64,000 bases of DNA from Actinomadura mexicana (GTDB lineage: Bacteria; Actinomycetota; Actinomycetes; Streptosporangiales; Streptosporangiaceae). Below the pieces are notes generated by a model. It ran no database searches. It was not told the origin of the DNA and was given only the letters and a program-made list of their open reading frames with translations. The translations under genes were made by a program, and so were the position numbers. The stretch spans positions 1-64,000 of the forward strand of contig NZ_FZNP01000014.1 in the NCBI RefSeq assembly GCF_900188105.1, read 5' to 3'. This document shows, piece by piece, positions 32,888 through 41,724 of the stretch (position 1 is the stretch's first letter; the number at the start of each line of letters is the position of its first letter).

Positions 32888-33736
32888 TCACGCGGGCGGG
32901 GGAGCGACCTTCTCGAACCACGCGAGCAGCTCGGTGTCGCCGACCAGCCGCGCCGTGTCGGCGGCCGACGGCGACCCCGCCCGCGGGTCGGCCCCCGCCT
33001 CCAGCAGGACCCGCACGACCTCGGTCTCCCGCTTGAACACCGCGCTGGTCAGCGGGCGGTGGCCGCGGTCGTCGGCCCGGTCCGGGTCGGCGCCGCGCAT
33101 CGCGAGCGCCCGGACGGTCTCCGGGTGCCCGTGGCAGGCGGCGAGCATCAGCAGGGTCTCGCCCCTGTGGTCGGACAGGTTCACCGGCACCCCGTCGTCC
33201 ACGTGGGAGAGGATCCCCTGGGTGTCCCCGGCCCGGGCCATCTCGAACAGCCGGGCCGCGAGCTCGTCCGAGCCGGGCCGCGAGCCGTCCCCGAGCGGGA
33301 TCCCGCTGTCGGCGGTGAGGAGCCCGCCCAGGCTGTCCTCCCCGTAGGACAGGCGCTTCTCCAGCGCGACCAGCGCCCCGTCCTCGGGGAACGAGGCGAA
33401 CCGGACGTCGTCGGCCAGCGCCCGCATGATCATCAGGCCGCGCCCGTTCTCCGCGCCCGGATCGGGCAGCGGGACGCGCGCGGCGTCGAAGCCCGCACCC
33501 GAGTCGATCACCTTGATCACGCAGCGCCGGTCCTGGATCATCGCCCGCACGGTGTAGTCCGCCCCGTGCTCGGCGTGCTTGATCACGTTGGTGCACGCCT
33601 CGGTCAGCATCATCTCGATGTCGTCGCGGATGTGGCCCTCGACACCGAGCGCGGCCAGTGCCGCGTCCAGAAGCTTGCGCGTCGCCGGAACACTCGCCCC
33701 GTCGCGCGGAAGCACGAGGTCCATGGTGATTTCCAC
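32888..33736 (-). CDS. RsbW-like HATPase domain fused to ankyrin repeats
   Basis: 282 residues. Residues 1-135 match anti-sigma/serine-kinase HATPase domains: N box MLTEACTNVIKHA, G1 box VIDSGAGFD, G2 box NGRGLMIMRALAD. Residues 165-280 are about three ankyrin units (RGETLLMLAACHGHPETVRAL, HRPLTSAVFKRETEVVRVLL). Proteins of the first type bind sigma or anti-anti-sigma factors. Ankyrin repeats bind proteins, so the tail probably adds a second partner. GTG 33736 follows GGAG by five bases; ATGs at 33757 and 33778 are alternatives. Confidence 0.85.
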   Translation of the reverse strand: MEITMDLVLPRDGASVPATRKLLDAALAALGVEGHIRDDIEMMLTEACTNVIKHAEHGADYTVRAMIQDRRCVIKVIDSGAGFDAARVPLPDPGAENGRGLMIMRALADDVRFASFPEDGALVALEKRLSYGEDSLGGLLTADSGIPLGDGSRPGSDELAARLFEMARAGDTQGILSHVDDGVPVNLSDHRGETLLMLAACHGHPETVRALAMRGADPDRADDRGHRPLTSAVFKRETEVVRVLLEAGADPRAGSPSAADTARLVGDTELLAWFEKVAPPPA

Positions 33737-33798
33737 ATCATCTCCATCCGTCCCCATGAATCGTGCCCAATCGGTCATCTTGAAACATGGGCGGACGG

Positions 33799-34488
33799 TC
33801 ACTGCGGCTCGGCGGGCCTCGGCGCGTAGTCGTCCACGTACTCCTGGCCCGACAGCCGCTGGATGGCCTCCATGATCTCATCGGTCACCTGCCGGGCCGC
33901 CCGGCCGCGCGGAACGCCCTTGTCCCGGTCCCGGAAGTCCATCGGCGCGCCGATGCGCAGCCCGACCCGTCCCGGCCGCGGGACGGCCTGCCCCCGGGGC
34001 TGCACCCGGTCGGTGCCCTCGATCGCCACCGGGACGACGGGCGCCCCGGTCTGCATCGCCAGGCGCGCCACGCCCGTCCGGCCGCGGTAGAGCCGCCCGT
34101 CCGGCGACCGCGTCCCCTCGGGGTGGATAGCGAACACGCCGCCGCCCTCCAGCACCGCCGCCGAGGTGTCGAGCGCGTCGAGCGCCGCCCGCCCCCCGGA
34201 CCGGTCGACCGCGATCGCGCCGACACTGCGGAAGAACGTCGCCGTGACGCGGCCCCTCAGCCCCGCCCCGGTGAAGTACTCGTGCTTGCCGAGGAAGTGG
34301 ACCCGGCGCGGCACCATCAGCGGCAGCAGGAACGAGTCGAGGAACGCCAGGTGGTTCGCCGCGAGGATCACCGGACCGATCCGCGGGACGTGCCGCAGGC
34401 CGTGCACGCTCGGCAGGAAGGCCAGGCGCATCGCGGGTCCCATGACCACGTGCTTCATGAGGGGATAGATCAGGCGTTCGGGGTCCAT
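33799..34488 (-). CDS. 1-acyl-sn-glycerol-3-phosphate acyltransferase-like protein (PlsC family)
   Basis: About 229 residues from ATG 34488. The acyltransferase motif NHLAFLD (H-x4-D) is followed by FRSVGAIAVDR and the phosphate-binding FAIHPEGTRSPDG, both diagnostic. It transfers an acyl chain to lysophosphatidate or a related acceptor at the membrane. A GTG at 34605, overlapping the upstream gene's stop, would add 39 residues that do not resemble the family. It cannot be excluded and would indicate translational coupling. Confidence 0.88.
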   Translation of the reverse strand: MDPERLIYPLMKHVVMGPAMRLAFLPSVHGLRHVPRIGPVILAANHLAFLDSFLLPLMVPRRVHFLGKHEYFTGAGLRGRVTATFFRSVGAIAVDRSGGRAALDALDTSAAVLEGGGVFAIHPEGTRSPDGRLYRGRTGVARLAMQTGAPVVPVAIEGTDRVQPRGQAVPRPGRVGLRIGAPMDFRDRDKGVPRGRAARQVTDEIMEAIQRLSGQEYVDDYAPRPAEPQ

Positions 34489-34597
34489 GTCCGAGCAGGC
34501 TATGGTGCGCGCCGCCCTGCCGCCGTTGGTGCCCGATACAAGTTCGGCGCCCCGGACCTTGTAGGGATCCGCACTTGCCTCCGGCCGCTCCGGTCGG

Positions 34598-35224
34598 TCA
34601 GCCACTCGCCATGGCCGCCTTCTTCTGGCGGATCACCTTCTTGACCGCCGGCGCCGCCGGCCCCGTCCGCGCCGTCAGCTCCTCGATCCGCCGCCGGTGC
34701 CGCCGCCCGTCCCGCCCCGGCAGGACGCTCTTCAGCCCGCCCGCCGCCGCCAGCGCCACCGCCGCGGCGTCGTAGCTGTTCACATGGGCCACCGGACGCC
34801 CCCGCAGCGCCGACGACGCCCCGCCCCACAGCGCCTTCACCACCCGCGGGTCCTTCACCGCCACCTCCCGGCGGGGGACCAACCCGAGCACCCGGCGCGA
34901 GCGGACCCGGATCCAGCCGCCGCGCACCAGCTCGTCGCGGACCGCCGCCACGATCGGCCGGGCGTCCTTGCGCACCCAGTGCCGCCACGACCGGGGCCGC
35001 GACGCCGCGATCTGCGCCAGCACCCCGTACGGGTCGTCGCCCGGCGTCCCCGGGACGGGCCCGCGCCGCTCATCGCCGAGCCGCCCGTCCAGGTACAGCT
35101 CGGTCAGGGCCGCGGCGCGCAGCACGTAGCCGAGCCGCGCGCCGCCGCTGGTCATCCGCTGCTTGCGCAGGTCGTACGCCAGCAGGTACATCCGCGCCGG
35201 CAGCGACTCCGGAACCTCGACCAT
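34598..35224 (-). CDS. GPP34 (GOLPH3/Vps74-like) family phosphoprotein
   Basis: 208 residues. It opens with LPARMYLLAYDLRKQRM and continues with RLGYVLRAAALTELYLDGRL, the pattern of bacterial GPP34 proteins related to eukaryotic GOLPH3, a phosphoinositide-binding coat adaptor. The bacterial function is unknown; a peripheral membrane or lipid-binding role is inferred from the fold. It is the third gene of an SPFH-RHH-GPP34 operon, starting two bases after the preceding stop. Confidence 0.85.
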   Translation of the reverse strand: MVEVPESLPARMYLLAYDLRKQRMTSGGARLGYVLRAAALTELYLDGRLGDERRGPVPGTPGDDPYGVLAQIAASRPRSWRHWVRKDARPIVAAVRDELVRGGWIRVRSRRVLGLVPRREVAVKDPRVVKALWGGASSALRGRPVAHVNSYDAAAVALAAAGGLKSVLPGRDGRRHRRRIEELTARTGPAAPAVKKVIRQKKAAMASG

Positions 35225-35226
35225 CG

Positions 35227-35469
35227 CTAGTCCTCGCCCCCGCCGTCCGGCGGGTTCCCCTCGTCCTCGTCGTTCCGGGTCTTGCGCGGCCGTCCGGGCC
35301 CTCGCATCCGTCCCGCCGACCCGGGCATCCGCCCCGCGTCCGCGAGCGCCTTGCGCAGCAGGAACTCGATCTGCGCGTTGGTGCTGCGCAGCTCGTCCGC
35401 GGCCCACCGCGCCAGCGCGTCGTGCACGGCCGGGTCCAGCCGCAGCAATATCTTCTTGCGCTCCGCCAC
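35227..35469 (-). CDS. Ribbon-helix-helix (Arc/CopG-type) DNA-binding protein
   Basis: 80 residues. The N-terminal strand KKILLRLDPAVHDAL followed by DELRSTNAQIEFLLRKAL is an Arc-type ribbon-helix-helix. The C-terminal 35 residues are basic then acidic and look disordered. It lies between the SPFH and GPP34 genes with minimal spacing. It could autoregulate the operon through the palindrome in front of the SPFH gene, but no toxin partner is visible. GTG start. Confidence 0.87.
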   Translation of the reverse strand: MAERKKILLRLDPAVHDALARWAADELRSTNAQIEFLLRKALADAGRMPGSAGRMRGPGRPRKTRNDEDEGNPPDGGGED

Positions 35470-35481
35470 TGGTCGCGGCGG

Positions 35482-36420
35482 TCACTGGTAGAGCGAGCCG
35501 GTGTTGAGCACCGGCTGGGCGTCGCGGTCGGCGCACAGCACCACCAGCAGATTGCTGACCATCGCCGCCTTGCGCTCCTCGTCCAGGTCCACCACGTTCT
35601 CCTCCTCCAGCCGGTCGAGCGCGAGCTGGACCATGCCGACCGCGCCCTCCACGATCCGCTGCCGCGCCGCCACCACCGCGCCGGCCTGCTGGCGGCGCAG
35701 CATCGCCTGCGCGATCTCCGGCGCGTACGCCAGCCCGGTGATCCGCGACTCGACGATCCGCACGCCGGCGGACGCCACCCGCAGCGCCAGCTCGTCCGAC
35801 AGCTGCCCGGTGATCTCGTCGGCGTTGTCGCGCAGCGACGTCCGGTCATGGGCGTCGTAGGGGAAGCTGCCCGCGATGTGCCGGACGGCCGCCTCGGTCT
35901 GGAACGCCACGAACTCCACGAAGTCGTCCACCTCGAACACGGCCCTCGCGGTGTCGGCCACCTGCCACACCACCACCGCCGAGATCTCGATCGGGTTCCC
36001 GTCCAGGTCGTTGACCTTCGCCAGCCCGGTCTCGTGGTTGCGGATCCGGGTCGAGACCTTGCGCCGCTCCGTCAGCGGGTTCACCCACCGCAGCCCGTCG
36101 TTGCGGACGGTCCCCTTGTAGCGCCCGAGAAGCTGCAGCACCCGCGCCTCGCCGGGCGCCACCGGGGTCAGCCCCGCCGCGACGACCAGCCCGGCCAGCG
36201 CAAGCAGCGACCCGGTGACCGCGCCCGCCGCGACGGCGACGACTCCTCCCGCCGCCACCCCGCCGAGCGCCGCCGCCGCCCCGGCCGCGATCAGCGCCAC
36301 CGCGACCCCGAGCATCCTCCAGCCGCTCCGGTCCGCCGCCGCTCGCTCCGTGATCTTCGGCCGTGGCATGTCCACCTTCGCCGCCGCGTCCACCATGCCG
36401 TCCTCCCGGTCCCGTGCCAT
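35482..36420 (-). CDS. SPFH/Band-7 (stomatin/flotillin-like) membrane protein
   Basis: 312 residues. A basic N terminus is followed by two adjacent hydrophobic helices (about 35-82), then the SPFH core (GLTPVAPGEARVLQLLGRYKGTV, GLRWVNPL, VVWQVADTARAVFEVDDF) and a helical assembly region (EIAQAMLRRQQAGAVVAAR). It should form oligomeric scaffolds in the cytoplasmic membrane. It heads the operon with the RHH and GPP34 genes. The ATG has no ribosome-binding site, and a -10-like TATATC ends four bases before it, so the mRNA is probably leaderless. Confidence 0.92.
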   Translation of the reverse strand: MARDREDGMVDAAAKVDMPRPKITERAAADRSGWRMLGVAVALIAAGAAAALGGVAAGGVVAVAAGAVTGSLLALAGLVVAAGLTPVAPGEARVLQLLGRYKGTVRNDGLRWVNPLTERRKVSTRIRNHETGLAKVNDLDGNPIEISAVVVWQVADTARAVFEVDDFVEFVAFQTEAAVRHIAGSFPYDAHDRTSLRDNADEITGQLSDELALRVASAGVRIVESRITGLAYAPEIAQAMLRRQQAGAVVAARQRIVEGAVGMVQLALDRLEEENVVDLDEERKAAMVSNLLVVLCADRDAQPVLNTGSLYQ

Positions 36421-36450
36421 TACCGATATAGCAAAGTGATATCACATAAA
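36421..36450 (-). promoter_or_regulatory. Leaderless promoter with palindromic operator for the SPFH operon
   Basis: Upstream of the SPFH ATG, on the minus strand, TATATC ends four bases before the start codon. Immediately upstream is the perfect palindrome GTGATATCAC (36436-36445). A protein bound there would cover the core promoter. The RHH protein of the same operon is the obvious candidate. Confidence 0.6.
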
Positions 36451-36484
36451 TTTTGGACAGACCACCGCGATATGCCCGAGACGG

Positions 36485-36519
36485 CCGTGGTCCCGCCAGG
36501 GGCCCGGGCGGGACCACGG
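36485..36519 (-). terminator. Hairpin terminator downstream of the MFS gene
   Basis: Perfect 13-base inverted repeat (36485-36497 with 36507-36519), nine-base loop, three bases after the MFS stop. It isolates the AfsR-MFS pair from the SPFH operon. Confidence 0.85.
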
Positions 36520-36522
36520 TGG

Positions 36523-38061
36523 TCAGGGGGCGGAGACGAGTTCCGGCTCCTCGGTGTCGGGGATGAGTTTGGGGACGTTGCGGAGGGTGACCAGGGCGAA
36601 GACCGCGACCAGGACGGCGAGGCCGGCGCTGCAGGTGAGGGCGGCGTGCATGCCGTCCACGAAGGCCTCGCGCGCGGCGGCGGTGACCTGGGCGCCGAGC
36701 GCCGCGGGCAGGTTCGCGGCGGCCTGGAGCGCGCCGCCGAGGGAGTCGCGGGCGGCGGACGCGGCCGGGGCCGGGACGCCGGCGGGCAGGTCCATGACGC
36801 TCCGGTACACCGCGTTCAGCACACTGCCGAGGACGGCCATGCCGAGCGCGCCGCCGAGCTCGGTGGCCGTCTCGGAGATCGCGGACGCCGCGCCGGAGCG
36901 GTCCTTCGGGACCGACGCGAGGACGGTGTCGGCGGTGACCGTCATCGCCAGGCCCATCCCGATGCCCGACAGCAGCATCGCCGGGACCATCGCCCAGTAG
37001 GAGGTGTGCAGGCCGAACGTCAGGAAGAGGGCGAAGCCGCCGGCCGAGAGCACCATGCCCGCCGCCACGACCCGGGCGCGGCCGAGCGCGTTGATGAGCG
37101 GCGGGGCGAGCGCGGCGCCGCCGATCATGGCGCCCACGGCGCCGGGCAGGCCCGCCAGGCCCGCCCGCAGCGGCGACCAGCCGAGCGCGAGCTGGAAGAA
37201 CAGCGAGAAGATCAGCGACTGGGCGACCAGGGTGAACATCGCGAACATGTTGGTGCCGACCGACCCGGAGAACGCGGCGCGGCGGAACAGCCGGATGTCG
37301 ATGAGCGGCTCGGCCACCCGTCCCTGCCGGACCAGGAACGCGACCAGCGAGAGCGCGCCGACCAGCGCCGAGACGGGGACCGCGGGCTCGTCCACGCCGT
37401 GCGCGGCGGCCTCCTTGACCGCGTAGACGAGGCCGAGGACGCCGGCGACCGACAGCGGCACGCTGATCAGGTCGAGGCGGCCCGGGACGGGCCCCCGGGA
37501 CTCGGGCAGCACGAGCGCGCCGGCGACGCACGCCACCGCCATCAGCGGCACGTTGATCAAGAAGACGGATCCCCACCAGAAGTGGTCGAGCAGGGCGCCG
37601 CCGACGACGGGCCCGAGCCCGACCGCGAGCCCGGCGACGCCGCTGAACGCCCCGACCGCCATCGTCCGCTCCTTCGGCTCGGTGAACGCGCGCCGGAGAA
37701 GGGACAGGCAGGACGGCATCAGCGTCGCCCCCGCGACCCCGAGCAGCGCGCGGGCCGCGATCAGCAGTTCGGCGCTCGGCGCGTAGGCGGTCACGGCGGA
37801 CGCGGCGGCGAACACCGCCGTCCCGATCAGCAGCAGCTTCTTGTGGCCGATGCGGTCGCCGACGCCGCCCATGGTGATCAGCAGGCCGGCGAGCGCGAAC
37901 CCGTAGGCGTCGGCGATCCACAGGATCTGCGTGCCGGAGGGGTGCAGGTCGGCGGACAGGTGCGGGACGGCCTGGTTCAGCGCGGTCAGGTCGATGTTCG
38001 GCACGAGCGCGACGAGCAGGCATATCGCGAAGGTGCTCCATTTGCGGGCTGACGAGTTCAT
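36523..38061 (-). CDS. MFS exporter, DHA2 (EmrB/QacA) family
   Basis: 512 residues with about 14 hydrophobic helices. Helix 1 reads VPNIDLTALNQAVP, loop 2-3 has GGVGDRIGHKK, and helix 5 has the antiporter motif GLAVGLGPVVGG. Export of a drug or metabolite is likely. No ribosome-binding site is seen before the ATG at 38061. It lies 68 bases downstream of the AfsR-type regulator on the same strand, which may control it. A terminator follows at once. Confidence 0.9.
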   Translation of the reverse strand: MNSSARKWSTFAICLLVALVPNIDLTALNQAVPHLSADLHPSGTQILWIADAYGFALAGLLITMGGVGDRIGHKKLLLIGTAVFAAASAVTAYAPSAELLIAARALLGVAGATLMPSCLSLLRRAFTEPKERTMAVGAFSGVAGLAVGLGPVVGGALLDHFWWGSVFLINVPLMAVACVAGALVLPESRGPVPGRLDLISVPLSVAGVLGLVYAVKEAAAHGVDEPAVPVSALVGALSLVAFLVRQGRVAEPLIDIRLFRRAAFSGSVGTNMFAMFTLVAQSLIFSLFFQLALGWSPLRAGLAGLPGAVGAMIGGAALAPPLINALGRARVVAAGMVLSAGGFALFLTFGLHTSYWAMVPAMLLSGIGMGLAMTVTADTVLASVPKDRSGAASAISETATELGGALGMAVLGSVLNAVYRSVMDLPAGVPAPAASAARDSLGGALQAAANLPAALGAQVTAAAREAFVDGMHAALTCSAGLAVLVAVFALVTLRNVPKLIPDTEEPELVSAP

Positions 38062-38129
38062 GCCCGGGAGGTTCGCGCGGCGCGCTGACCGTCGGCGCAC
38101 CGTCCGCTGACGGCGGCGCCGGGGGACGG

Positions 38130-41100
38130 TCAGCCGCCGGTGAGCAGGGCGAAGGCCTGGTCGCGGGGGAGGGCCGCCGCCCGGGCGAAGGCCGCCGCGC
38201 GGGCGTCCTCGTCCGGCAGGGCACGGACCTGGGCGACGACGCGCTCGGTGTCGGGGTCGCCGGACACCGTCACGCCCCGCAGCGCCCGGCCCGCGCCGAG
38301 CAGCAGCGCCGCGCGCTCCCCGTCGCCCTCCCGGGCGGCCAGGCCCGCCAGCGCGGTCGCCGCGTCCGCCTGGTAACTGAAGATCGGGTGGTCGAACGAC
38401 ATGTCCACGGCCTCGCGCAGCAGCGCCCGGGCCCGTCCGGCGTCGCCCTCGTCCGCCGCGAGCCACCCCAGCCCGACCAGCGCCGCGCCCCGCACGGCGG
38501 CGGCGATGAACCGCTCGGAGCCGTAACCGGACAGCGCCGCCTGGTACAGGCGCCGCGCCTCGGCGGCGTCCCCGCGCAGCCGCGCGATCGCGCCGAGCCC
38601 CTGGCAGCCCCCGGCGATCTTGTCGGGGGTCCCGGCCCGGCGCGCCAGCTCCATGCCGCGCTCGTAGTCCGCCCGCGCCGCGTCCAGGTCGCCGGCGCGG
38701 ATGTGCACGAGGGCGCGCTGGTAGAGCAGGTCGGCGGTGTCCTCCAGCGCGCCGAGCCGTCCGACCAGCTCCAGCGCCTCGTCCAGCAGCGCGCGGGCCC
38801 GCTCCCGGTCGCCGCGCCAGTCGGCGAGCTGCGCGAGCGGGTCGAGCGAGTTGGCCGTGCCCCAGCGGTCCCCGCACGCCCGGAAACCGCGCACCGCCTC
38901 CTCGCACGCCTTCTCCGCCTCGGCCAGGTCGCCGCCGAACTGGGCGAGGAACCCCTCGCTCATCCGCACCAGCGCGCGCGTCCACGGGTCGTCCCCGACC
39001 TGCCGTTGGAAGACCTCCAGGTCGGTGCGTTCGGGGCCCGCCGTCAGCGCCCACAGCACGATGACCGCCGGATACCGCACCGGACGGTCGATCCGGCGCA
39101 GGAGCTCGGCGGCCCGGTCGAGCCACGCCACCGCGCGCTCACCCGTGGCCCCGCCCGACACCGCGTTCGTGACGCACAGGACGTACTCCTCGTCGAGCCC
39201 ATCGGGCGGGTCGGTGCCGACCACCTCCAGCAGCTCCAACGCCAGCTGCGCGCCCTCGACGCGTCCCCGCAGCCACCAGTACCACGACAGCAGCGCGATC
39301 ATCCGCAGCGCCAGTGCCGGATCGGACCGCACGCACCGCCGCAGCGCCGCGTGCAGGTTCCCGTGGTCGGCGGCGAGCAGTTCGAGCCACTCCAGCTGGT
39401 CGGCGCCCCGCAGATGGGGCTCCGCGCGCCGGGCCAGCCCGGCGAAGTACCTCGCGTGCGCCCGTTCGAACCGTTCGACCTCACCGGCCGCGGCGAGCCG
39501 CTCGGCGCAGAACGCCCGGACGGTGTCGAGCATCCGGTACCGGGACCCGTCGCTCTGCACCAGCGACTTGTCGGCCAGCTCCACCAGCAGCTCGTCGGCG
39601 TCGTCCAGCCCGCACACGCCCATCGCCGCCTCCAGCGTGAGCCCCCCGGCGAACACCGTCAGCCGCCGCGCGAGGGTCTGCTCCGCCTCGTCCAGCAGGT
39701 CCCAGCTCCACTCCACGACCGCCCGGAGCGTCTGGTGACGCGGCGGTGCGGTCCGGTTGCCGCGCGACAGCAGCCGGAACCGGTCGTCCAGCCGCGTCGC
39801 GACCTCCGCCACCGGCAGCGACCGCAGGCGCGCCGCCGCCAGCTCGATCGCCAGCGGCAGCCCGTCCAGCGCCCGGAGGATCCGCAGCACCGCCCCGGCA
39901 TTGCCCTCGTCCACCGCGAACCCGGGGCGCACCGCCTCGGCCCGGTCCAGGAACAGCCGCACCGCCGGATACCGGGACAGCTCACCGAGCGCCGCGCCCG
40001 CGGGCGGGACCTCCAGCGGCGGCAACGGCCGCAACGCCTCACCCGTGATCGCGAGGGCCTCCCGGCTGGTCGCCAGCACCCGCAGCTCCGGGCAGGCGCT
40101 CAGCAGCCGGTGCGTCAGCTCCGCGACGGGCGCGACCACATGCTCGCAGTTGTCCATGACGAGCAGGACCTGCCGCCCCTCCAGCGCCGTGACCAGCCGC
40201 TCCACCGCGTCCGGCGGCCGCTCGCCCGGCATCGGCAGCATCCCGGCCTCGCGCAGCCCGAGCGCCCCGAGCAGCGCCTTGCCCACCTCGGCCGCGACCA
40301 CGGGCGCCAGGTCGACGAAGCAGACCTCGCCGCCGTCCCGTGCCGCCGCCTCGATCGCCAGCCGCGTCTTGCCCGCCCCGCCCGGCCCGAGCAGCGTGAC
40401 GAGCCGCCCGTCCGCGAGCATCCTCCCGACGCGGCGCAGCTCCTCCTCCCGCCCGATGAAGCTCGTGAGCTGCGCCGGCAGGTTCGCCCGGACGGCCGCC
40501 GGCGCCTCCCCGCGCAGGATCGCCAGGTGGACGTCCGCCAGCTCCGGCGACGGATCCGCGCCGAGCTCCTCGGCCAGGACCGTGCGCCCGTCCTCGAACA
40601 CCGCGAGCGCCTCGGCCTGCCGCCCGCTCCGGTGCAGCGCCCGCATGAGCAGCGCCCGCGCCCGCTCCCGCAGCGGCTGCGCGCCCACCAGGTCCCGCAG
40701 GGCCGCGACCGCGGCCCCGGGGTCCTCCGCGAGCACCGCCTCGCCGTACGCCTCGACGGCGCAGGCCCGCTCCTCCTCCAGCCGCGCCGCCTGCCCCGCC
40801 GCGAAGGGCGCGCCCACATCGGCCAGCGCGGGCCCCCGCCACAGCCCGAGCGCCTCCCTGAGCAGCCGGGCTGCCTCGTGCCGCCCGGCGTCCCTGGCGT
40901 CCGCCACGAGCCGCTGGAACCGGTGGACGTCGACGTCCTCCTTCGGCACCGCGATCCGGTACCCGGCGGGCGTCCCCTCCACCAGCCCCGGGTCGCCCAG
41001 CCCCCGCCGCAGCCGCGACACCTGCGACTGAAGCGCGTTGGCCGCCCCGCTCGGCGGCTCCTCCCCGTACAGCCCGTCGATGAGCCGCTCGGCCGGGACG

Positions 41101-41216
41101 AGCCGCCCCGCGTCCAGGAGGAGCATCGCCAGCAACGCCCGGACCAGCGGCCCGCCCACCGGGACGACCGCCCCGTCCGCCGAGACCTCGACGGGTCCCA
41201 AGATGCCGAACCGCAT
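38130..41216 (-). CDS. AfsR/SARP-family transcriptional regulator
   Basis: 1028 residues. An OmpR-like winged helix lies at 1-95 (FGILGPVEVSADG, SQVSRLRRGL), then the bacterial transcriptional activation domain (DVHRFQRLV, ELGADPSPEL). An NB-ARC-type ATPase (FIGREEELRRV; Walker A LLGPGGAGKTRLA; VMDNCEHV) and a long TPR-like C terminus follow. SARP/AfsR regulators activate antibiotic or stress genes. It starts 51 bases from the divergent epoxide-hydrolase-like gene and precedes the MFS gene, so these two are likely targets. ATG start, with GGGAG about ten bases upstream. Confidence 0.92.
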   Translation of the reverse strand: MRFGILGPVEVSADGAVVPVGGPLVRALLAMLLLDAGRLVPAERLIDGLYGEEPPSGAANALQSQVSRLRRGLGDPGLVEGTPAGYRIAVPKEDVDVHRFQRLVADARDAGRHEAARLLREALGLWRGPALADVGAPFAAGQAARLEEERACAVEAYGEAVLAEDPGAAVAALRDLVGAQPLRERARALLMRALHRSGRQAEALAVFEDGRTVLAEELGADPSPELADVHLAILRGEAPAAVRANLPAQLTSFIGREEELRRVGRMLADGRLVTLLGPGGAGKTRLAIEAAARDGGEVCFVDLAPVVAAEVGKALLGALGLREAGMLPMPGERPPDAVERLVTALEGRQVLLVMDNCEHVVAPVAELTHRLLSACPELRVLATSREALAITGEALRPLPPLEVPPAGAALGELSRYPAVRLFLDRAEAVRPGFAVDEGNAGAVLRILRALDGLPLAIELAAARLRSLPVAEVATRLDDRFRLLSRGNRTAPPRHQTLRAVVEWSWDLLDEAEQTLARRLTVFAGGLTLEAAMGVCGLDDADELLVELADKSLVQSDGSRYRMLDTVRAFCAERLAAAGEVERFERAHARYFAGLARRAEPHLRGADQLEWLELLAADHGNLHAALRRCVRSDPALALRMIALLSWYWWLRGRVEGAQLALELLEVVGTDPPDGLDEEYVLCVTNAVSGGATGERAVAWLDRAAELLRRIDRPVRYPAVIVLWALTAGPERTDLEVFQRQVGDDPWTRALVRMSEGFLAQFGGDLAEAEKACEEAVRGFRACGDRWGTANSLDPLAQLADWRGDRERARALLDEALELVGRLGALEDTADLLYQRALVHIRAGDLDAARADYERGMELARRAGTPDKIAGGCQGLGAIARLRGDAAEARRLYQAALSGYGSERFIAAAVRGAALVGLGWLAADEGDAGRARALLREAVDMSFDHPIFSYQADAATALAGLAAREGDGERAALLLGAGRALRGVTVSGDPDTERVVAQVRALPDEDARAAAFARAAALPRDQAFALLTGG

Positions 41217-41267
41217 GGCCCGATTCTCCCGCACTACGGTGGTTCCACCGACCTCTGGAGGGACGCC

Positions 41268-41675
41268 ATGACCGAGATCCAGATCGTCACCGACTTCCTC
41301 GCCGCCCTCGAAGACCTGAACGTCGACCGGGCCCTCGCCCACGCCGCCCCCGGCATGGTCTACCAGAACGTCCCGCTTCCTCCGGCGCGCGGCCTGCCCG
41401 CCGTCGAGAAGACCCTGCGCGCCATGACCCGCTACGGCACGGGCTTCGAGGCCCGCGTCCACAACATCGCCGCCACCGGCCCGGTCGTCCTCACCGAACG
41501 CACCGACGTCCTGGAGAGGGGCTCCTGGCGCGCCGAGTTCTGGGTCTGCGGCACCTTCGAGGTCCACGACGGCAAGATCACCCTCTGGCGCGACTACTTC
41601 GACTGGACGACCTTCCTCGCCGCCTCCGCCAAGGGCCTGCTGACCGCGGCGCTTTCCAGGGCCCGAACGAAGTGA
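41268..41675 (+). CDS. Limonene-1,2-epoxide hydrolase-like SnoaL-fold protein
   Basis: 135 residues. The C-terminal ITLWRDYFDW matches the Arg-Asp pair of limonene epoxide hydrolases (Asp-Arg-Asp triad), and an additional Asp lies in ERTDVLE. The fold is the NTF2/SnoaL cone. It may hydrolyse an epoxide or isomerize a polyketide-like substrate; the substrate is unknown. ATG after TGGAGGG, divergent from the AfsR-like gene. Confidence 0.85.
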   Translation: MTEIQIVTDFLAALEDLNVDRALAHAAPGMVYQNVPLPPARGLPAVEKTLRAMTRYGTGFEARVHNIAATGPVVLTERTDVLERGSWRAEFWVCGTFEVHDGKITLWRDYFDWTTFLAASAKGLLTAALSRARTK

Positions 41676-41703
41676 TCCCCGGGGCGGCGTGGCCCCGGGG
41701 ATC
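41674..41703 (+). terminator. Hairpin terminator
   Basis: Perfect 12-base inverted repeat (41674-41685 with 41692-41703), six-base loop. It begins within the stop codon of the epoxide-hydrolase-like gene and lies between convergent genes, so it can serve both. Confidence 0.82.
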
Positions 41704-41724
41704 GGCGTCAGACCGGCCGGCTCG

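Noticed and set aside
35422..38052. 876-codon open frame on the + strand across the SPFH and MFS genes
   Set aside because: Antisense shadow spanning two real genes, a terminator and a promoter; His/Arg/Asp/Gln-rich without any motif.
36523..39126. MFS frame extended to 867 residues
   Set aside because: The extra N-terminal 355 residues are Arg/Gly/Pro-rich shadow of the AfsR gene; the MFS helices begin at the ATG at 38061.
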